From NCBI RefSeq assembly GCF_030445035.2, contig NC_080695.1:56437954-56501953 (forward strand): 64,000 bases of DNA, in the 5' to 3' direction. Under the pieces are notes generated by a model. It worked only from the letters and a program-made list of their open reading frames with translations, was not told the origin of the DNA and made no database searches. This stretch comes from Dasypus novemcinctus (lineage: Eukaryota; Chordata; Mammalia; Cingulata; Dasypodidae). Made by a program: the position numbers and the translations under genes. Below are positions 54,201 to 55,499 of this stretch, piece by piece (the first letter of the stretch is position 1; every line of letters begins with the position of its first letter).

Positions 54201-54415
54201 CCGGGGTCCCACCGCGCGCGCCGGGCCGGGCCGCGGGGACACGCGCTCACCTCGATGAGCGAGTAGTTGATCTCCACGTCGGACTTGACGAAGCCCCCGC
54301 AGCCGACCACGATGTCCTCGGAGCCGCGCGCCGGCCCCACGCCGCCGAGCAGCAGCACGACGGCGGCAGCGACCACCGCGGGCCCCGGAGGCCCCGCGCC
54401 CCGGCCCGCCCGCAT
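147..54415 (-). CDS. NOMO1: NOMO, nodal modulator (BOS complex subunit), exons 1-30 of 31
   Basis: Thirty exons on the minus strand join in one frame to 1179 codons with no stop, and every intron is GT-AG. The product begins with a signal peptide (hydrophobic core AAAVVLLLGGVG, likely cut after PARG, about residue 31). A long lumenal region of Ig-like beta-sandwich repeats follows, then a membrane helix at about 1157-1176. Sequons at N50, N218 and N618 match known NOMO glycosylation positions. In the family, NOMO is an ER type I membrane protein that works with NCLN and TMEM147 behind Sec61 in the multipass translocon, and it was first described as a Nodal-signalling antagonist. Human NOMO is 1222 residues; 1179 plus the missing final exon (43 residues) gives exactly that. 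Human NOMO1, 2 and 3 are near-identical, so the symbol denotes the family. The intact spliced frame argues against a pseudogene. Confidence 0.97.
640..1035 (+). repeat. Old LTR-like relic (uncertain)
   Basis: Contains the phrase CAGCCTCCCTTGCA also found at 21023, then a stretch ending in TCTGTAACAGCAGCAGAACTA and GGAAATAAACT, which resembles the 3' parts of old mammalian LTR elements. Family not assigned. Confidence 0.3.
1590..1745 (+). repeat. MIR SINE, plus orientation
   Basis: Matches the MIR core in sense (AAGTTACTTAAACTCTCTGAGC, then CTCATCTGCAAAATCAGG). Confidence 0.65.
2280..3110 (+). repeat. L1M LINE 3' fragment
   Basis: Degraded L1 ORF2-end/3' UTR phrases include GAGATACCACTTCTCAT, CTTTGATCCAGCAACTCCA and a GGAGCTATAAATGGGG-type stretch. 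No usable frame remains. Confidence 0.75.
4039..4158 (-). CDS. NOMO1: NOMO exon 29 (residues 1109-1148)
   Basis: Encodes NYVVLLDSTLPRSQYDYVL through TLIFNPT, the last lumenal Ig-like segment. Phase 0 at both ends. The acceptor is GCACAG and the donor GTAAGT. Confidence 0.96.
4470..4640 (-). repeat. MIR SINE relic
   Basis: Reverse-MIR phrases: CGTGGGCCAGGTGC, AATTACCACCGTTTTCCAGA, GCGAAGTCTGGAGGAGTTAG. Confidence 0.45.
4985..5320 (+). repeat. L1M 3' UTR fragment
   Basis: L1-tail-like sequence with a CAATCATAAAAAATCATGG start, a degenerate (AC/GT)n patch at 5145-5190, and the GTTATTTCTAGGTGATGGGA phrase typical of L1M 3' UTRs. Confidence 0.6.
5499..5600 (-). CDS. NOMO1: NOMO exon 28 (residues 1075-1108)
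   Basis: Encodes VKLYKSENLDNPIQTVSLG through PLLRDGE, phase 0 at both ends. The donor is GTAACG, the third with C at +5 in this gene. Confidence 0.96.
5915..6120 (-). repeat. MIR SINE relic
   Basis: GGCTTGAGCATCTACGACAAGGC followed by CATCATTATCATCAACCT and a degenerate TTTACAATGGAGG, in reverse-MIR order. Confidence 0.45.
6900..7085 (-). repeat. Ancient MIR-like repeat
   Basis: Contains TCTTAAGAGGTCACTTAGTCC, ATTCTACAGAGGTGGAAACCG and GTGACCTGCCCAAGGTGAC, a common mammalian-wide repeat arrangement. Confidence 0.5.
7467..7577 (-). CDS. NOMO1: NOMO exon 27 (residues 1038-1074)
   Basis: Encodes VGNNDIDDVNIIVFRQIN through SEYLPTLW, phase 0 at both ends and matching human. Acceptor TTCTAG, donor GTAAGC. 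Confidence 0.96.
7578..8717. other. NOMO intron 26, no recognised element
   Basis: Non-coding, moderately GC-rich. I see no confident repeat, RNA gene or conserved frame. Confidence 0.5.
8718..8801 (-). CDS. NOMO1: NOMO exon 26 (residues 1010-1037)
   Basis: Encodes PGCVYHVQLKAEGNDHIE through HHRVIE, phase 0 at both ends. Acceptor TTGCAG, donor GTGAGG. Confidence 0.96.
8985..9135 (+). repeat. L1M 3' end
   Basis: TTAATGTACAGAATTGTACCC, then AAATGGTTAAAATGATTTTCA and CACAATAAAAGATG form a typical L1M tail. Confidence 0.65.
10015..10320 (-). repeat. MIR SINE with internal tandem expansion
   Basis: Reverse MIR: TGTGCCAGGCACTGTTCAGG, CTATTCTTACCCTCATTTCA and GGATTCAAACCCAGGCAGAC. The middle is expanded by a 45-bp tandem repeat. 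Confidence 0.7.
10048..10182. repeat. 45-bp minisatellite, three copies, inside MIR
   Basis: Copies at 10048-10092, 10093-10137 and 10138-10182 share GYGTTTCNSCTGYATTAAY at their starts and a CACCACC motif later. Spacing is exactly 45 bp, with diverged unit sequence, so it is not a recent duplication. Confidence 0.85.
11641..11782 (-). CDS. NOMO1: NOMO exon 25 (residues 962-1009)
   Basis: Encodes SCYGTVSSLNGDPEQGVAVE through FRLRGLL, including the conserved QNDCSIYGEDTVTDEEG. Acceptor CTACAG, donor GTGAGA. Confidence 0.96.
11783..12696. other. NOMO intron 24, no recognised element
   Basis: AT-rich in the middle (12040-12240). No confident repeat or RNA gene seen. Confidence 0.45.
12697..12824 (-). 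CDS. NOMO1: NOMO exon 24 (residues 920-961)
   Basis: Encodes SPGQYYFKPMMKEFRFEP through TGFRTAY plus two bases of Ser. SPGQYYFKP is the repeat-typical PG-Y-F turn. Acceptor CGCAG, donor GTGAGC. Confidence 0.96.
13030..13175 (-). repeat. MIR SINE
   Basis: GAGACTGAGGCTCAGAGAGG, AAGTAACTTGCCCGAGATGA and CACAGCGAGTAAATAGCAGG in reverse-MIR order. Confidence 0.7.
13671..13784 (-). CDS. NOMO1: NOMO exon 23 (residues 882-919)
   Basis: Encodes IKAEDDQPLPGVLLSLSGG through ILTFSNL, identical to the human sequence I recall. Phase 0 at both ends. The donor is again GTAACG. Confidence 0.96.
14160..14215. repeat. hAT DNA-transposon end fragment
   Basis: AGGGGTCGGCAAACCGCAGC with ACGTGGCCCAGCC and TATTTTTGTGG is the terminal part of a common non-autonomous hAT-Charlie family (MER33-like, name uncertain). 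Confidence 0.45.
14255..14790 (-). repeat. L1M LINE fragment, antisense
   Basis: Antisense L1 phrases: ACCAAATTGCATTCCAAAGAG, CTGCCTTTTCAAAGCC, TTTTTCTTATCCATTTGTAG. Confidence 0.6.
14945..15292 (+). repeat. L1M 3' end
   Basis: CATGATTCCATTTGTATGAA, GGTTGCCGATTGCCTGGG, AATGGGGGAAGAAGGG and GTCAAAATTTATCAAATCGT follow L1M tail order. It ends 21 bases from NOMO exon 22, beside its donor. Confidence 0.65.
15314..15440 (-). CDS. NOMO1: NOMO exon 22 (residues 839-881)
   Basis: Encodes SVGPLHSDLDYTITSQKEG through ALAGVSFE. The donor is GAG then GTAACG, with C rather than G at +5. The frame continues into exon 23 (IKAEDDQPLPG). Confidence 0.96.
15553..15712 (-). CDS. NOMO1: NOMO exon 21 (residues 786-838)
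   Basis: Encodes ESCPGKLIEIHGKAGLFLEG through TDDKGTY plus two bases of Ser. Acceptor TTTTAG, donor GTAAAC. Confidence 0.96.
15713..16489. other. NOMO intron 20, no recognised element
   Basis: Non-coding intron sequence. No confident repeat or RNA gene seen. Confidence 0.45.
16490..16572 (-). CDS. NOMO1: NOMO exon 20 (residues 758-785)
   Basis: Encodes RSGEKITVTPSSKELLFY through EAVVSG plus one base of Glu. It is essentially identical to human. Acceptor TTTTAG, donor GTAAAT. Confidence 0.96.
16677..16895 (-). CDS. NOMO1: NOMO exon 19 (residues 685-757), charged linker
   Basis: The longest NOMO exon in the window. It encodes KSSIDSEPALVLGPLRS, then a charged, probably helical stretch (EQQLAEIESRRQEREK), a Gly/Asp-rich segment (about residues 724-735, NSRGDGGEGGAK) that differs sharply from human, and VQEMVDELQGPFSYD. 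The sides are strongly conserved while the middle is not. Confidence 0.95.
17225..17780 (-). repeat. L2 LINE relic
   Basis: Opens with CATTCATTCACTCGCTCACTC, then AGGGGCTCAGCCAAGGC, GCAAAGCCCCTGCAGAGG and CACTCTGGCTGCCCCAGG, a typical diverged reverse L2. Confidence 0.5.
17995..18165 (+). repeat. L1M 3' end
   Basis: ATGGAAAAGTTTTGGTAATG, ATGGTGGTGATGGTAGTAC and CTGTATGCTTGAAAGTGAAG are diagnostic L1M tail phrases, followed by an A-rich end. Confidence 0.7.
19190..19285 (-). CDS. NOMO1: NOMO exon 18 (residues 653-684)
   Basis: Encodes TSSPSILTLTAIRHHVLG through DVTVTI plus two bases of Lys. The donor is GTAATA, weak at +5. Ala replaces the Thr of human VLGTITTDK. Confidence 0.95.
19286..19834. 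other. NOMO intron 17, no recognised element
   Basis: AT-rich, non-coding. No repeat family recognised. Confidence 0.45.
19835..19898 (-). CDS. NOMO1: NOMO exon 17 (residues 632-652)
   Basis: A 64-nt exon encoding GVYKVTPRSCHRFEQAF through YTYD plus two bases of Thr. Acceptor CTGTAG, donor GTAAGC. Matches human NOMO over its whole length. Confidence 0.96.
20590..20770 (-). repeat. L2 LINE 3' fragment
   Basis: CATTCATTCAACAAACATC, GAGCACCTAATATGGCCAGG and CTGCCTCATGGAGCTCAAGA are reverse L2 3' end phrases. Confidence 0.6.
20990..21340 (+). repeat. Old LTR-like relic (uncertain)
   Basis: Shares CAGCCTCCCTTGCA with 719-732 and continues with GCTAGGAGTGGTTCCGGCC and GTTACTTGCAAGCAAAGGC. The internal order suggests an old LTR or MER element. 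Family not assigned. Confidence 0.3.
21500..22225 (+). repeat. L1M LINE 3' fragment
   Basis: L1M phrases in order: GTGTTGGCAAGGATGTGGAG, AACTTGGCAATTTCTTAG, AATTCCACTCCTGGATCTAT, AGAGCAGTGGCTGCCTGG, GTGAACTTCATGGTATGTAA. It matches the family also seen at 44890. Confidence 0.8.
22586..22673 (-). CDS. NOMO1: NOMO exon 16 (residues 603-631)
   Basis: Encodes EFYQDGNGPENVGIYNLSKG through CLSKP plus one base of Gly. It contains sequon N618-L-S, a glycosylated position in human NOMO. Confidence 0.96.
22855..23340 (-). repeat. L2 LINE relic
   Basis: AATATTTATTGAGCACCTGC, ATGTGGCAGGCACAGCGC and GTGGGAGAGCTCACATTCTA, then GCAAAGGCCCGGGGCAGG, in reverse L2 order. Confidence 0.6.
23820..24000 (-). repeat. 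MIR SINE relic
   Basis: ACCACCTACTGCATGCCAAG, CAATCCCAATTTATGACAAC and ACTTGCCCAAGGCACTG in reverse-MIR order. Confidence 0.55.
24244..24380 (-). CDS. NOMO1: NOMO exon 15 (residues 557-602)
   Basis: Encodes LSIVHEDWCWKNKSLEVE through LSHAITL, including the conserved DWCWKN and RCSLSHA segments. The donor is GTATGT and the acceptor CCCAG. Confidence 0.96.
24640..24805. repeat. Non-autonomous hAT-Charlie fragment
   Basis: TGTGGGCCACGTGGCTTTGAC, CGACTCTGCTGTTGAAG, AAATGGGCATGGCTGTATTC and CAATAAAACTTTATAAAAAG match the family with GGGTCGGCAAAC ends seen elsewhere in the window. Confidence 0.55.
24950..25130 (-). repeat. MIR SINE
   Basis: CACCCAGGCACTGTACAAGG, GCACATGAGGAAACTGAGTC and GGTCACACAGCTAAGTGGCA in reverse-MIR order. 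Confidence 0.7.
25411..25542 (-). CDS. NOMO1: NOMO exon 14 (residues 513-556)
   Basis: Encodes DTCGDLLVSLQSLSRQG through VLPGKYK plus one base of the next codon. The following residue is Leu (KYKLSIVHE) where human has Ile. Donor GTAAGA. Confidence 0.96.
25895..26130 (-). repeat. MIR SINE, near full length
   Basis: GTCCTGGGTACCGTTCTAAA, CTCACAACCACCCTGTGAGG, GAGAGGTTAAGGACCTTGCC, GGTCACACAGCAAGGAGCC and CTTCACCACTGTGCCACAC. Confidence 0.8.
26390..26490 (+). repeat. Short tRNA-derived SINE (DAS-like), old
   Basis: GTGTAACTCGGTGGTTGAGC (A-box side) and GTCCTGAGCTCAACAACCCC (decayed B box), followed by TCCAAAAAGAAAAG. It lies in NOMO intron 13, close to exon 13. Confidence 0.55.
26615..26756 (-). 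CDS. NOMO1: NOMO exon 13 (residues 466-512)
   Basis: Encodes VTVPEAEARAGLALKPP through SGKVSCL plus one base of Asp. The human counterpart begins VMVPEAETRAG. Splice sites are CCCAG and GTAAGA. Confidence 0.96.
26820..27980. other. NOMO intron 12 left part, no recognised element
   Basis: Non-coding and GC-rich in 27400-27740. No confident repeat or RNA gene. Confidence 0.4.
27990..28110 (+). repeat. Short DAS-type SINE
   Basis: Head GGTGTGGCTCAGCGGCTGAG, then CTTCCCACATACAAGG and B box GGGTTCGGTCCCCAG, then CGGTACCTC and an A-rich tail. Only the tRNA-like head and tail are present. Confidence 0.75.
28240..28414 (-). CDS. NOMO1: NOMO exon 12 (residues 407-465)
   Basis: Encodes GFSVCGQISIVRFPD through KPGTYSVQ, a whole repeat strand set with the KPGTY turn. 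The acceptor is GGGCAG and the donor GTATGA. Confidence 0.96.
29383..29630. repeat. hAT DNA-transposon relic
   Basis: Begins AGAGGGGTCGGCCAACC and ends TGCTGACCCCTGG, giving imperfect inverted ends, with an AT-rich degraded middle. Confidence 0.5.
30260..30900 (+). repeat. L2 LINE relic
   Basis: Diverged L2 order: CTCCAGACAACGGCCACAGC, CCTCTGGGCCTCTGAACATG, CTGCTGCCTCTGCCCGGAAAG, ACGCCTTCCTTAGCTCCC. The 30940-31900 stretch beyond it is similar in composition but not assignable. Confidence 0.45.
32201..32351 (-). CDS. NOMO1: NOMO exon 11 (residues 357-406)
   Basis: Encodes VKTKADGSFRLENITTG through ADIIAT plus two bases of Gly. Sequon N369-I-T is present. The donor reads ACAGG then GTAAGG; this choice keeps the frame into exon 12 (FSVCGQIS). 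Confidence 0.96.
32473..32700 (+). repeat. DAS-type SINE, alternative subfamily
   Basis: Head TTGGGAAGTGGATGTGATTC, GCAGTTGAGCATCCGCC and B box GATTCGGTTCCCAGTG, then CCTCCTAAAGAAAAAACAG and an A/C-rich tail containing ACAACAAGCAAAAACAACAA. It lacks the GC-rich body of the long form. It is in NOMO intron 10. Confidence 0.65.
32774..32879 (-). CDS. NOMO1: NOMO exon 10 (residues 322-356)
   Basis: Encodes PVFHVMGFSVTGKVLN through TLNNRIK plus one base of a Val codon. The acceptor AG is at 32881-32880 and the donor is GTGGGC. Intron 9 upstream is 3.5 kb and holds L2 and DAS-SINE insertions. Confidence 0.96.
33139..33208. repeat. Perfect 35-bp tandem duplication
   Basis: Copies at 33139-33173 and 33174-33208 are identical over all 35 bases (start CGAGACTGCAGCTC, end CTTGGTCGT). 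It lies in NOMO intron 9, about 260 bp upstream of exon 10 in transcript direction. Confidence 0.95.
33640..34430 (+). repeat. L2 LINE 3' end, split by a SINE
   Basis: Left part to 33898 (GAAGCTCTCCCTGACTACCC) and right part from 34307 (CTCCCACTAGAATTTAAG, CCATGAAGATAGGGGCC, GTACTCAATAAATGGTTCA) are contiguous in L2, interrupted by the SINE at 33899-34306. Confidence 0.75.
33899..34306 (-). repeat. Long DAS SINE, minus orientation
   Basis: Reversed DAS order: poly(T)/AAAGATTTA tail, GGCACCATTCCTGGGCAGGC body, CCGGGGTTTGAACC reversed B box and CAAGTCCGCTTCC head end. It is flanked by AGTTCTT on both sides. Confidence 0.9.
34535..34650 (-). repeat. L2 LINE 3' fragment
   Basis: CATTCATTCACTACTTAATTC, CAATCAGTAGGCACTAAATC and TTCCTGACCTCACAGAACTTA in reverse L2 order. 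Confidence 0.45.
34955..35331 (+). repeat. Long DAS SINE
   Basis: Head GGGAAATGGACTTTGGCCCA, B box CGGTTCAATCCCCGG, GC-rich body with GCGCAAGGAGTGCC, a G-run and an (AAAT)n tail. Target-site duplication ATATCATTTTTT at 34943-34954 and 35332-35343. Confidence 0.93.
35500..36185 (+). repeat. L2 LINE 3' part
   Basis: L2 phrases in order: CAGACCACGCGCCTCCCCTG, CTCAGGGCCTTTGCACTTGC, GAGTTCCACAAGGACAGGAC, GCACGTGGCACATACATCAC and TATTCAGCAAATAGACCTCG. Confidence 0.75.
36389..36478 (-). CDS. NOMO1: NOMO exon 9 (residues 292-321)
   Basis: Encodes IPFYRGERITFDVAPSR through SLKIE, identical to human over most of its length. Phase 0 at both ends. Acceptor TTCCAG, donor GTAAGA. Confidence 0.97.
36777..36914 (-). 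CDS. NOMO1: NOMO exon 8 (residues 246-291)
   Basis: Encodes DVLGCNVSPVPGFQPRD through SLPSGAYTV, phase 0 at both ends. The acceptor is CATAG and the donor GTGAGT. It is close to the human sequence, with Ala for Gly before YTV. Confidence 0.96.
37125..37290 (-). repeat. MIR SINE
   Basis: ACACGGAGGCTCAGGAGGGC, CACAGAGCCAGCAGGAGAC, GGGTTTGAGCCCCAGGCC and ACTTTCCACTGAATTCCACT in reverse-MIR order. Confidence 0.6.
37455..37607 (-). CDS. NOMO1: NOMO exon 7 (residues 195-245)
   Basis: Encodes ASTTVRVTNSNANAAGP through SSLVTKE, phase 0 at both ends. It contains sequon N218-V-S in AGYNVSGSV, a glycosylated position in human NOMO. Confidence 0.96.
37996..38375 (+). repeat. Long DAS SINE
   Basis: Head GAAACAGACTTGGCCCAGTG, B box GCGGTTCAAGCCCC, full GC-rich body, a 16-base G-run at 38324-38339, and an AAAT/poly(A) tail. 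Perfect target-site duplication AAAGATAAATTACAG at 37981-37995 and 38376-38390, so a fairly young insertion. Confidence 0.95.
38391..39010 (-). repeat. L1M 3' fragment, antisense, split by a SINE
   Basis: GTAACCAGCACCCAGAAACAG, CAGAGGCCCCCTCACACTTG and TCACTGTCCTGACTTCTAAC are antisense L1 phrases. They resume after the SINE at 38571-38901 with TTTTATAACACACC. Confidence 0.6.
38571..38901 (-). repeat. DAS-type SINE, minus orientation, with duplicated tail module
   Basis: Reversed head GAGCCACAGCCGCTCCC and B box region. The tail side contains two CTGTCTGCTCTNTGTGTCCA-type blocks (about 38608 and 38695), indicating an internal duplication. Target-site duplication GTGATTTACT at 38561-38570 and 38902-38911. 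Confidence 0.85.
39300..39830 (-). repeat. L1M fragment, antisense
   Basis: ATTTAGGTTGTTTACAATATT, GCTATTACAAACAAAGCTGC and GATAAACATTCTTACACATT are antisense L1M phrases. Earlier parts are more diverged. Confidence 0.55.
40170..40242 (-). CDS. NOMO1: NOMO exon 6 (residues 170-194)
   Basis: Encodes FAFFKVLPGDYEIIATH through ALKE. The PGDY/F turn is typical of these beta-sandwich repeats. Splice sites are TTCTTAG and GTGAGT. Confidence 0.96.
40243..41600. other. NOMO intron 5 right part, no recognised element
   Basis: Non-coding; AT-rich beyond 41000. No confident repeat family, RNA gene or conserved frame. Confidence 0.45.
41615..41865 (-). repeat. MIR SINE, near full length
   Basis: ATTTATTAGGCACTTGCTAA, GGGGAAACTGAGGTACAGTG, GGGATTCAAACCCAGGCCTC and GCCCCAACCACTGG. 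It is one of the best-preserved MIRs here; a weaker MIR-like stretch follows at 41900-42055. Confidence 0.82.
42116..42222 (-). CDS. NOMO1: NOMO exon 5 (residues 135-169)
   Basis: Encodes VLSKGQPLGPAGVQVSL through TVTQPGG, the start of a carboxypeptidase-regulatory/Ig-like repeat. It ends with two bases of a Lys codon before GTGAGT and is completed by exon 6. Confidence 0.96.
42223..42950. other. NOMO intron 4 left part, no recognised element
   Basis: Non-coding; A/G-rich between 42440 and 42900. Nothing recognised. Confidence 0.4.
42960..43185 (-). repeat. MIR SINE
   Basis: CGTTCAATCCTGCGCCAGCC, GGTGGGTACCACTCTAAC, GGATTCGAACTCCAACGGGC and CAGAGCTAGTGCTCAGCTCC in reverse-MIR order. Confidence 0.65.
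43563..43663 (-). CDS. NOMO1: NOMO exon 4 (residues 101-134)
   Basis: Encodes EPTTVELYVDGISDICT through GFSVNGK. It starts after TCAG at 43664. The donor reads AAG then GTCTGG, which departs from the GTRAGT consensus at positions +3 to +5. The join to exon 5 (VLSKGQPLG) keeps the frame. Confidence 0.94.
43942..44327 (+). repeat. Dimeric DAS-type SINE
   Basis: Two tRNA-like heads in tandem. The first, at 43942, has GGTGTGGTTCAAGC and B box GGTTCGGTTCCTGG; the second, at about 44123, has GGAGCTGAGGTGGCTC and GGGATCAGTTCCCGG. The second ends in the usual ACACGCAGCAAACGGACACA, G-rich and A-rich tail. Flanks TTCAGAGAG and CTCAGTGAG may be a decayed target duplication. Confidence 0.8.
44350..44530 (-). 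repeat. MIR SINE
   Basis: CAGACCAGGAGCTGAGCTAA, CTTCACAACTATTTTAAGAAG and GGTAAACTGAGGCATGGAC in reverse-MIR order. Confidence 0.6.
44890..45660 (+). repeat. L1M LINE 3' fragment
   Basis: GGGCCAAAGACTTAAACAGGC, GGGAAATGCAAATCAAAACC, AGTGTTGGCAAGGACGCGG, TTCACTCCTAGTAAATACCC and CACAAATGTTTATAGGAGCA run in L1 order. All frames are broken. Confidence 0.8.
45890..46425 (+). mobile_element. Solo LTR-like element, MaLR-type candidate
   Basis: Starts TGTAGCAGGTTGATATGG and ends GGCTGACTAATACA, so it has TG...CA ends. It carries a TATA-like ATATATAAAAGG at about 46010, and an AATAAA signal near 46352 in CCCCAAATAAACACCC. The TATA-then-AATAAA order fits a U3-R-U5 layout. Flanks CCAGC and TCAGC may be a 5-bp target duplication with one change. 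No internal coding region adjoins. Its 3' half recurs at 50090-50455. Confidence 0.6.
46934..46979 (-). CDS. NOMO1: NOMO exon 3 (residues 86-100), 46-nt small exon
   Basis: This very short exon encodes GDFILKIEPPLGWSF plus the first base of the next Glu codon. Its length is not a multiple of three, so skipping it would shift the frame. Splice sites are TTTTAG and GTAAGT. Confidence 0.95.
47270..47990 (-). repeat. Xenarthran-type L1 3' end, antisense
   Basis: Starts with T-rich sequence (reversed poly(A) side), then GAAGATACATAGACCACAAA, AATGTTACACTAAAAAATAT and AGAGGTTCCCATATAACCC, and ends CATGTGGGATCTAAGCCC with CTCGATATAGAGGTGG. It looks less diverged than the L1M relics. Confidence 0.65.
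48097..48265 (-). repeat. MER5A-type hAT element
   Basis: TTTCTCGACCTTGGCATTGC, GGGGCTGTCCTGTGC, CAGCATCTCTGGCCTCCACC and CACCAGATGCCAACGGCACC follow the MER5A order in reverse. Confidence 0.8.
48476..48565 (-). CDS. NOMO1: NOMO exon 2 (residues 56-85)
   Basis: Ninety nt, phase 0 at both ends. It encodes IKLYTKHGTLKYQTD through MIPLYDK, nearly identical to human NOMO. The acceptor is a pyrimidine tract plus AG at 48567-48566 and the donor is GTAAGA. Intron 1 upstream is 5.7 kb. Confidence 0.96.
49320..49713 (-). repeat. Long DAS SINE, minus orientation
   Basis: Poly(T) tail at left, reversed body with GCACCATTCTCGGGCAGGC, GGGTTTGAACCTTGGACC reversed B box and CAAATCTGCTTCCC head end. ATCAGCACTGCGC is present twice in tandem at about 49588-49613. 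Confidence 0.88.
49850..50455 (+). mobile_element. LTR-like element related to the one at 45890
   Basis: The 3' half matches 46120-46425: GAGTCTACAGCTGACCTC, CCATCTTGCTCTAACACA, GACTGTAAGCTTCTGCCCC, CAAATAAATACCTTTATAAA and CATTGGCTGACTAACACA. The 5' half (from TGTTTGTAAACTGGTTGG) is unlike the other copy. The start boundary is uncertain and no TATA-like box is clear. Confidence 0.5.
50560..50675 (+). repeat. L2 LINE 3' end
   Basis: ACTGTAAGCTCCCTGTGGGCA and GTTTACTGTAAGCACTTAA follow L2 tail order. Confidence 0.5.
50775..51175 (+). repeat. Long DAS SINE
   Basis: Head GGAAGCGGACTTGGTCCAG, B box CACGGTTCAAACCCCGGG, GC-rich body, GAGAGCTGACACAACAAGA, a G-run and poly(A). Perfect 16-bp target duplication AAAGGACATTGATCAG at 50759-50774 and 51176-51191. 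Confidence 0.96.
51345..51470 (+). repeat. L2 LINE 3' end
   Basis: GTAAGTTCCATGAGGGCAGG, CCTATTCACTGCACTGCTAA and AGGTGCTCAATACATAGC in L2 tail order. Confidence 0.6.
51541..51962 (+). repeat. Long DAS SINE
   Basis: Head GGGAAGTGGATTTGACTCAA, B box AGGGTTCAAACTCAGG, full body and an (AAAT)-rich tail. Perfect 16-bp target duplication AAGACATGGTTGTGGA at 51525-51540 and 51963-51978. Confidence 0.96.
52040..53100. other. NOMO intron 1 middle, no recognised element
   Basis: Pyrimidine-rich at 52610-52920 (many CCT/CTT runs). No confident repeat family or RNA gene. Confidence 0.45.
53230..54000. repeat. Degenerate G/T-rich minisatellite in NOMO intron 1
   Basis: Repeated variants of GGAATCTGGGGTCTGAG and GGGTTTTGAGGAACTGGGG recur every roughly 25-30 bp from 53230 to 53580, and again at 53935-54000 after the hAT insertion (GAGATCTGGGGTTTGGGAG). 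Units are highly diverged. Confidence 0.7.
53583..53929. mobile_element. Non-autonomous hAT-type DNA transposon
   Basis: Terminal inverted repeats AGGGGTTCTTGACC (53584-53597) and GGTTAAGAACCCCT (53915-53928) match at 13 of 14 positions. The AT-rich interior has no frame. It sits inside the minisatellite at 53230-54000. Confidence 0.8.
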
Positions 54416-54690
54416 GGCCCGGCCTCGGCCGCTCGACCCCCGCAGGCTGCCGGCCCCGCCCCTCGCCGCGCGCGGCCCACCGCTTCCTCCTCTCGGGGCC
54501 GCTGACAGCCCCAGCCGAGCCCCCGAGGCTGCGCAGGCGCGCTCCGGCCCCCCGCCCCCGCCCCGCCTCCTGCGCGAAACTTACCATCACGCATGCTCAG
54601 CGAGCCGAGCCCATTCGCGCCCTCTGCCGGTCGGGAGGACTCCGCGCACCGTCTGGCCGGTGCAACCCAAACGAAAGGGTCACAGGCACA
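54010..54690 (-). promoter_or_regulatory. NOMO CpG island / promoter region
   Basis: Very GC- and CpG-rich DNA over exon 1 and its upstream flank. Sp1-type boxes (GGCCCCGCCCC) lie at 54452-54462 and in the tandem run at 54549-54567. An NRF1-like palindromic core (TGCGCAGGCGC) is at about 54530-54540. There is no clear TATA box, as expected for a housekeeping ER gene. The transcription start is not determined. Confidence 0.7.
54251..54415 (-). CDS. NOMO1: NOMO exon 1 (residues 1-55), start codon and signal peptide
   Basis: The ATG at 54415-54413 opens MRAGRGAGPPGPAVV, close to the human NOMO start. The exon encodes the signal peptide and the first lumenal strand (SEDIVVGCGGFVKSD) and ends in SLIE at a GT donor (54250). 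It contains sequon N50-Y-S. The exon lies in a CpG island. Confidence 0.96.
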
Positions 54691-55499
54691 GCTGCCAAGT
54701 GGAATTCTAGTTTGGAATTTAGTATCACAGACGGAAAGGACAAGGAGCTTTGCTGATCGTAGTACCCTTCAAGTTTCCTAAATCTTCGACTCCATAGCCA
54801 AAGTGATACATAATCTTATAAACCCTTTTAAGAATTAATGTGTCAGTGCAGTTTTCCATGGTAAAATGATCAATACGTGACTGAAAGTAAATGGCCTTTA
54901 AGTTCAGCATATTAAAGAAGGTATTTACATTTTATTTTCATCACAATTTGGATAACATTTGAATAATAAGTTTTGAGGTACCCCCCCAAACAAGGGCATG
55001 CTGTTTAATTGACTCGGAACTAGCTCTGAAAGAGGAAGCGTGATTCGTCTGCAATAATCCAAATATCAGGTTATTTTATTTTGTCCCAAGACTGAATGTA
55101 CACCCTAGGGCAAATTGACTTTAACTATGAGTTGCCACGAAAATTAGAAAAAACTTTCTCTTCTGACTTGATATTTGGAATTCTTCCATTTTGCTCCTTT
55201 AAGAAATCAGGTACTTTGTTTCAATAGTTTTTATGTTTTATTTCTAAATTATAAGAGAAGAGAGAAGATTTCCCACTGAAATTTGCCTTTGTGACTAAAA
55301 CTTAATACAACAAACAACCAAGAATAGCAACGAGTTTAAAAAATAGAATGGTCAAAAATTTTCAGCTCAAGTTCAGATCCAGGGCCAAATGTGTGCACAT
55401 CTGATTTCAGTTTCTCACTCTGCAGCCTCACTGGAAACTCAGGGAGATGCTCAACTGTTTAGTTGTAAAGAGAAGATAATTACTTTATTTATTGGAGTT
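54690..55499. other. Intergenic NOMO-ABCC6 stretch, no recognised element
   Basis: AT-rich, non-coding sequence upstream of both genes. No confident repeat or promoter element seen. Confidence 0.5.

Noticed and set aside
147-54415. NOMO as a processed or decayed pseudogene
   Set aside because: All 30 exons are intron-separated with GT-AG sites, intact phase and no stop.
53838-54590. 250-codon open frame across NOMO exon 1
   Set aside because: A shadow frame through a CpG island and the intron 1 hAT element. The Arg/Gly/Ala-rich product has no recognisable domain.
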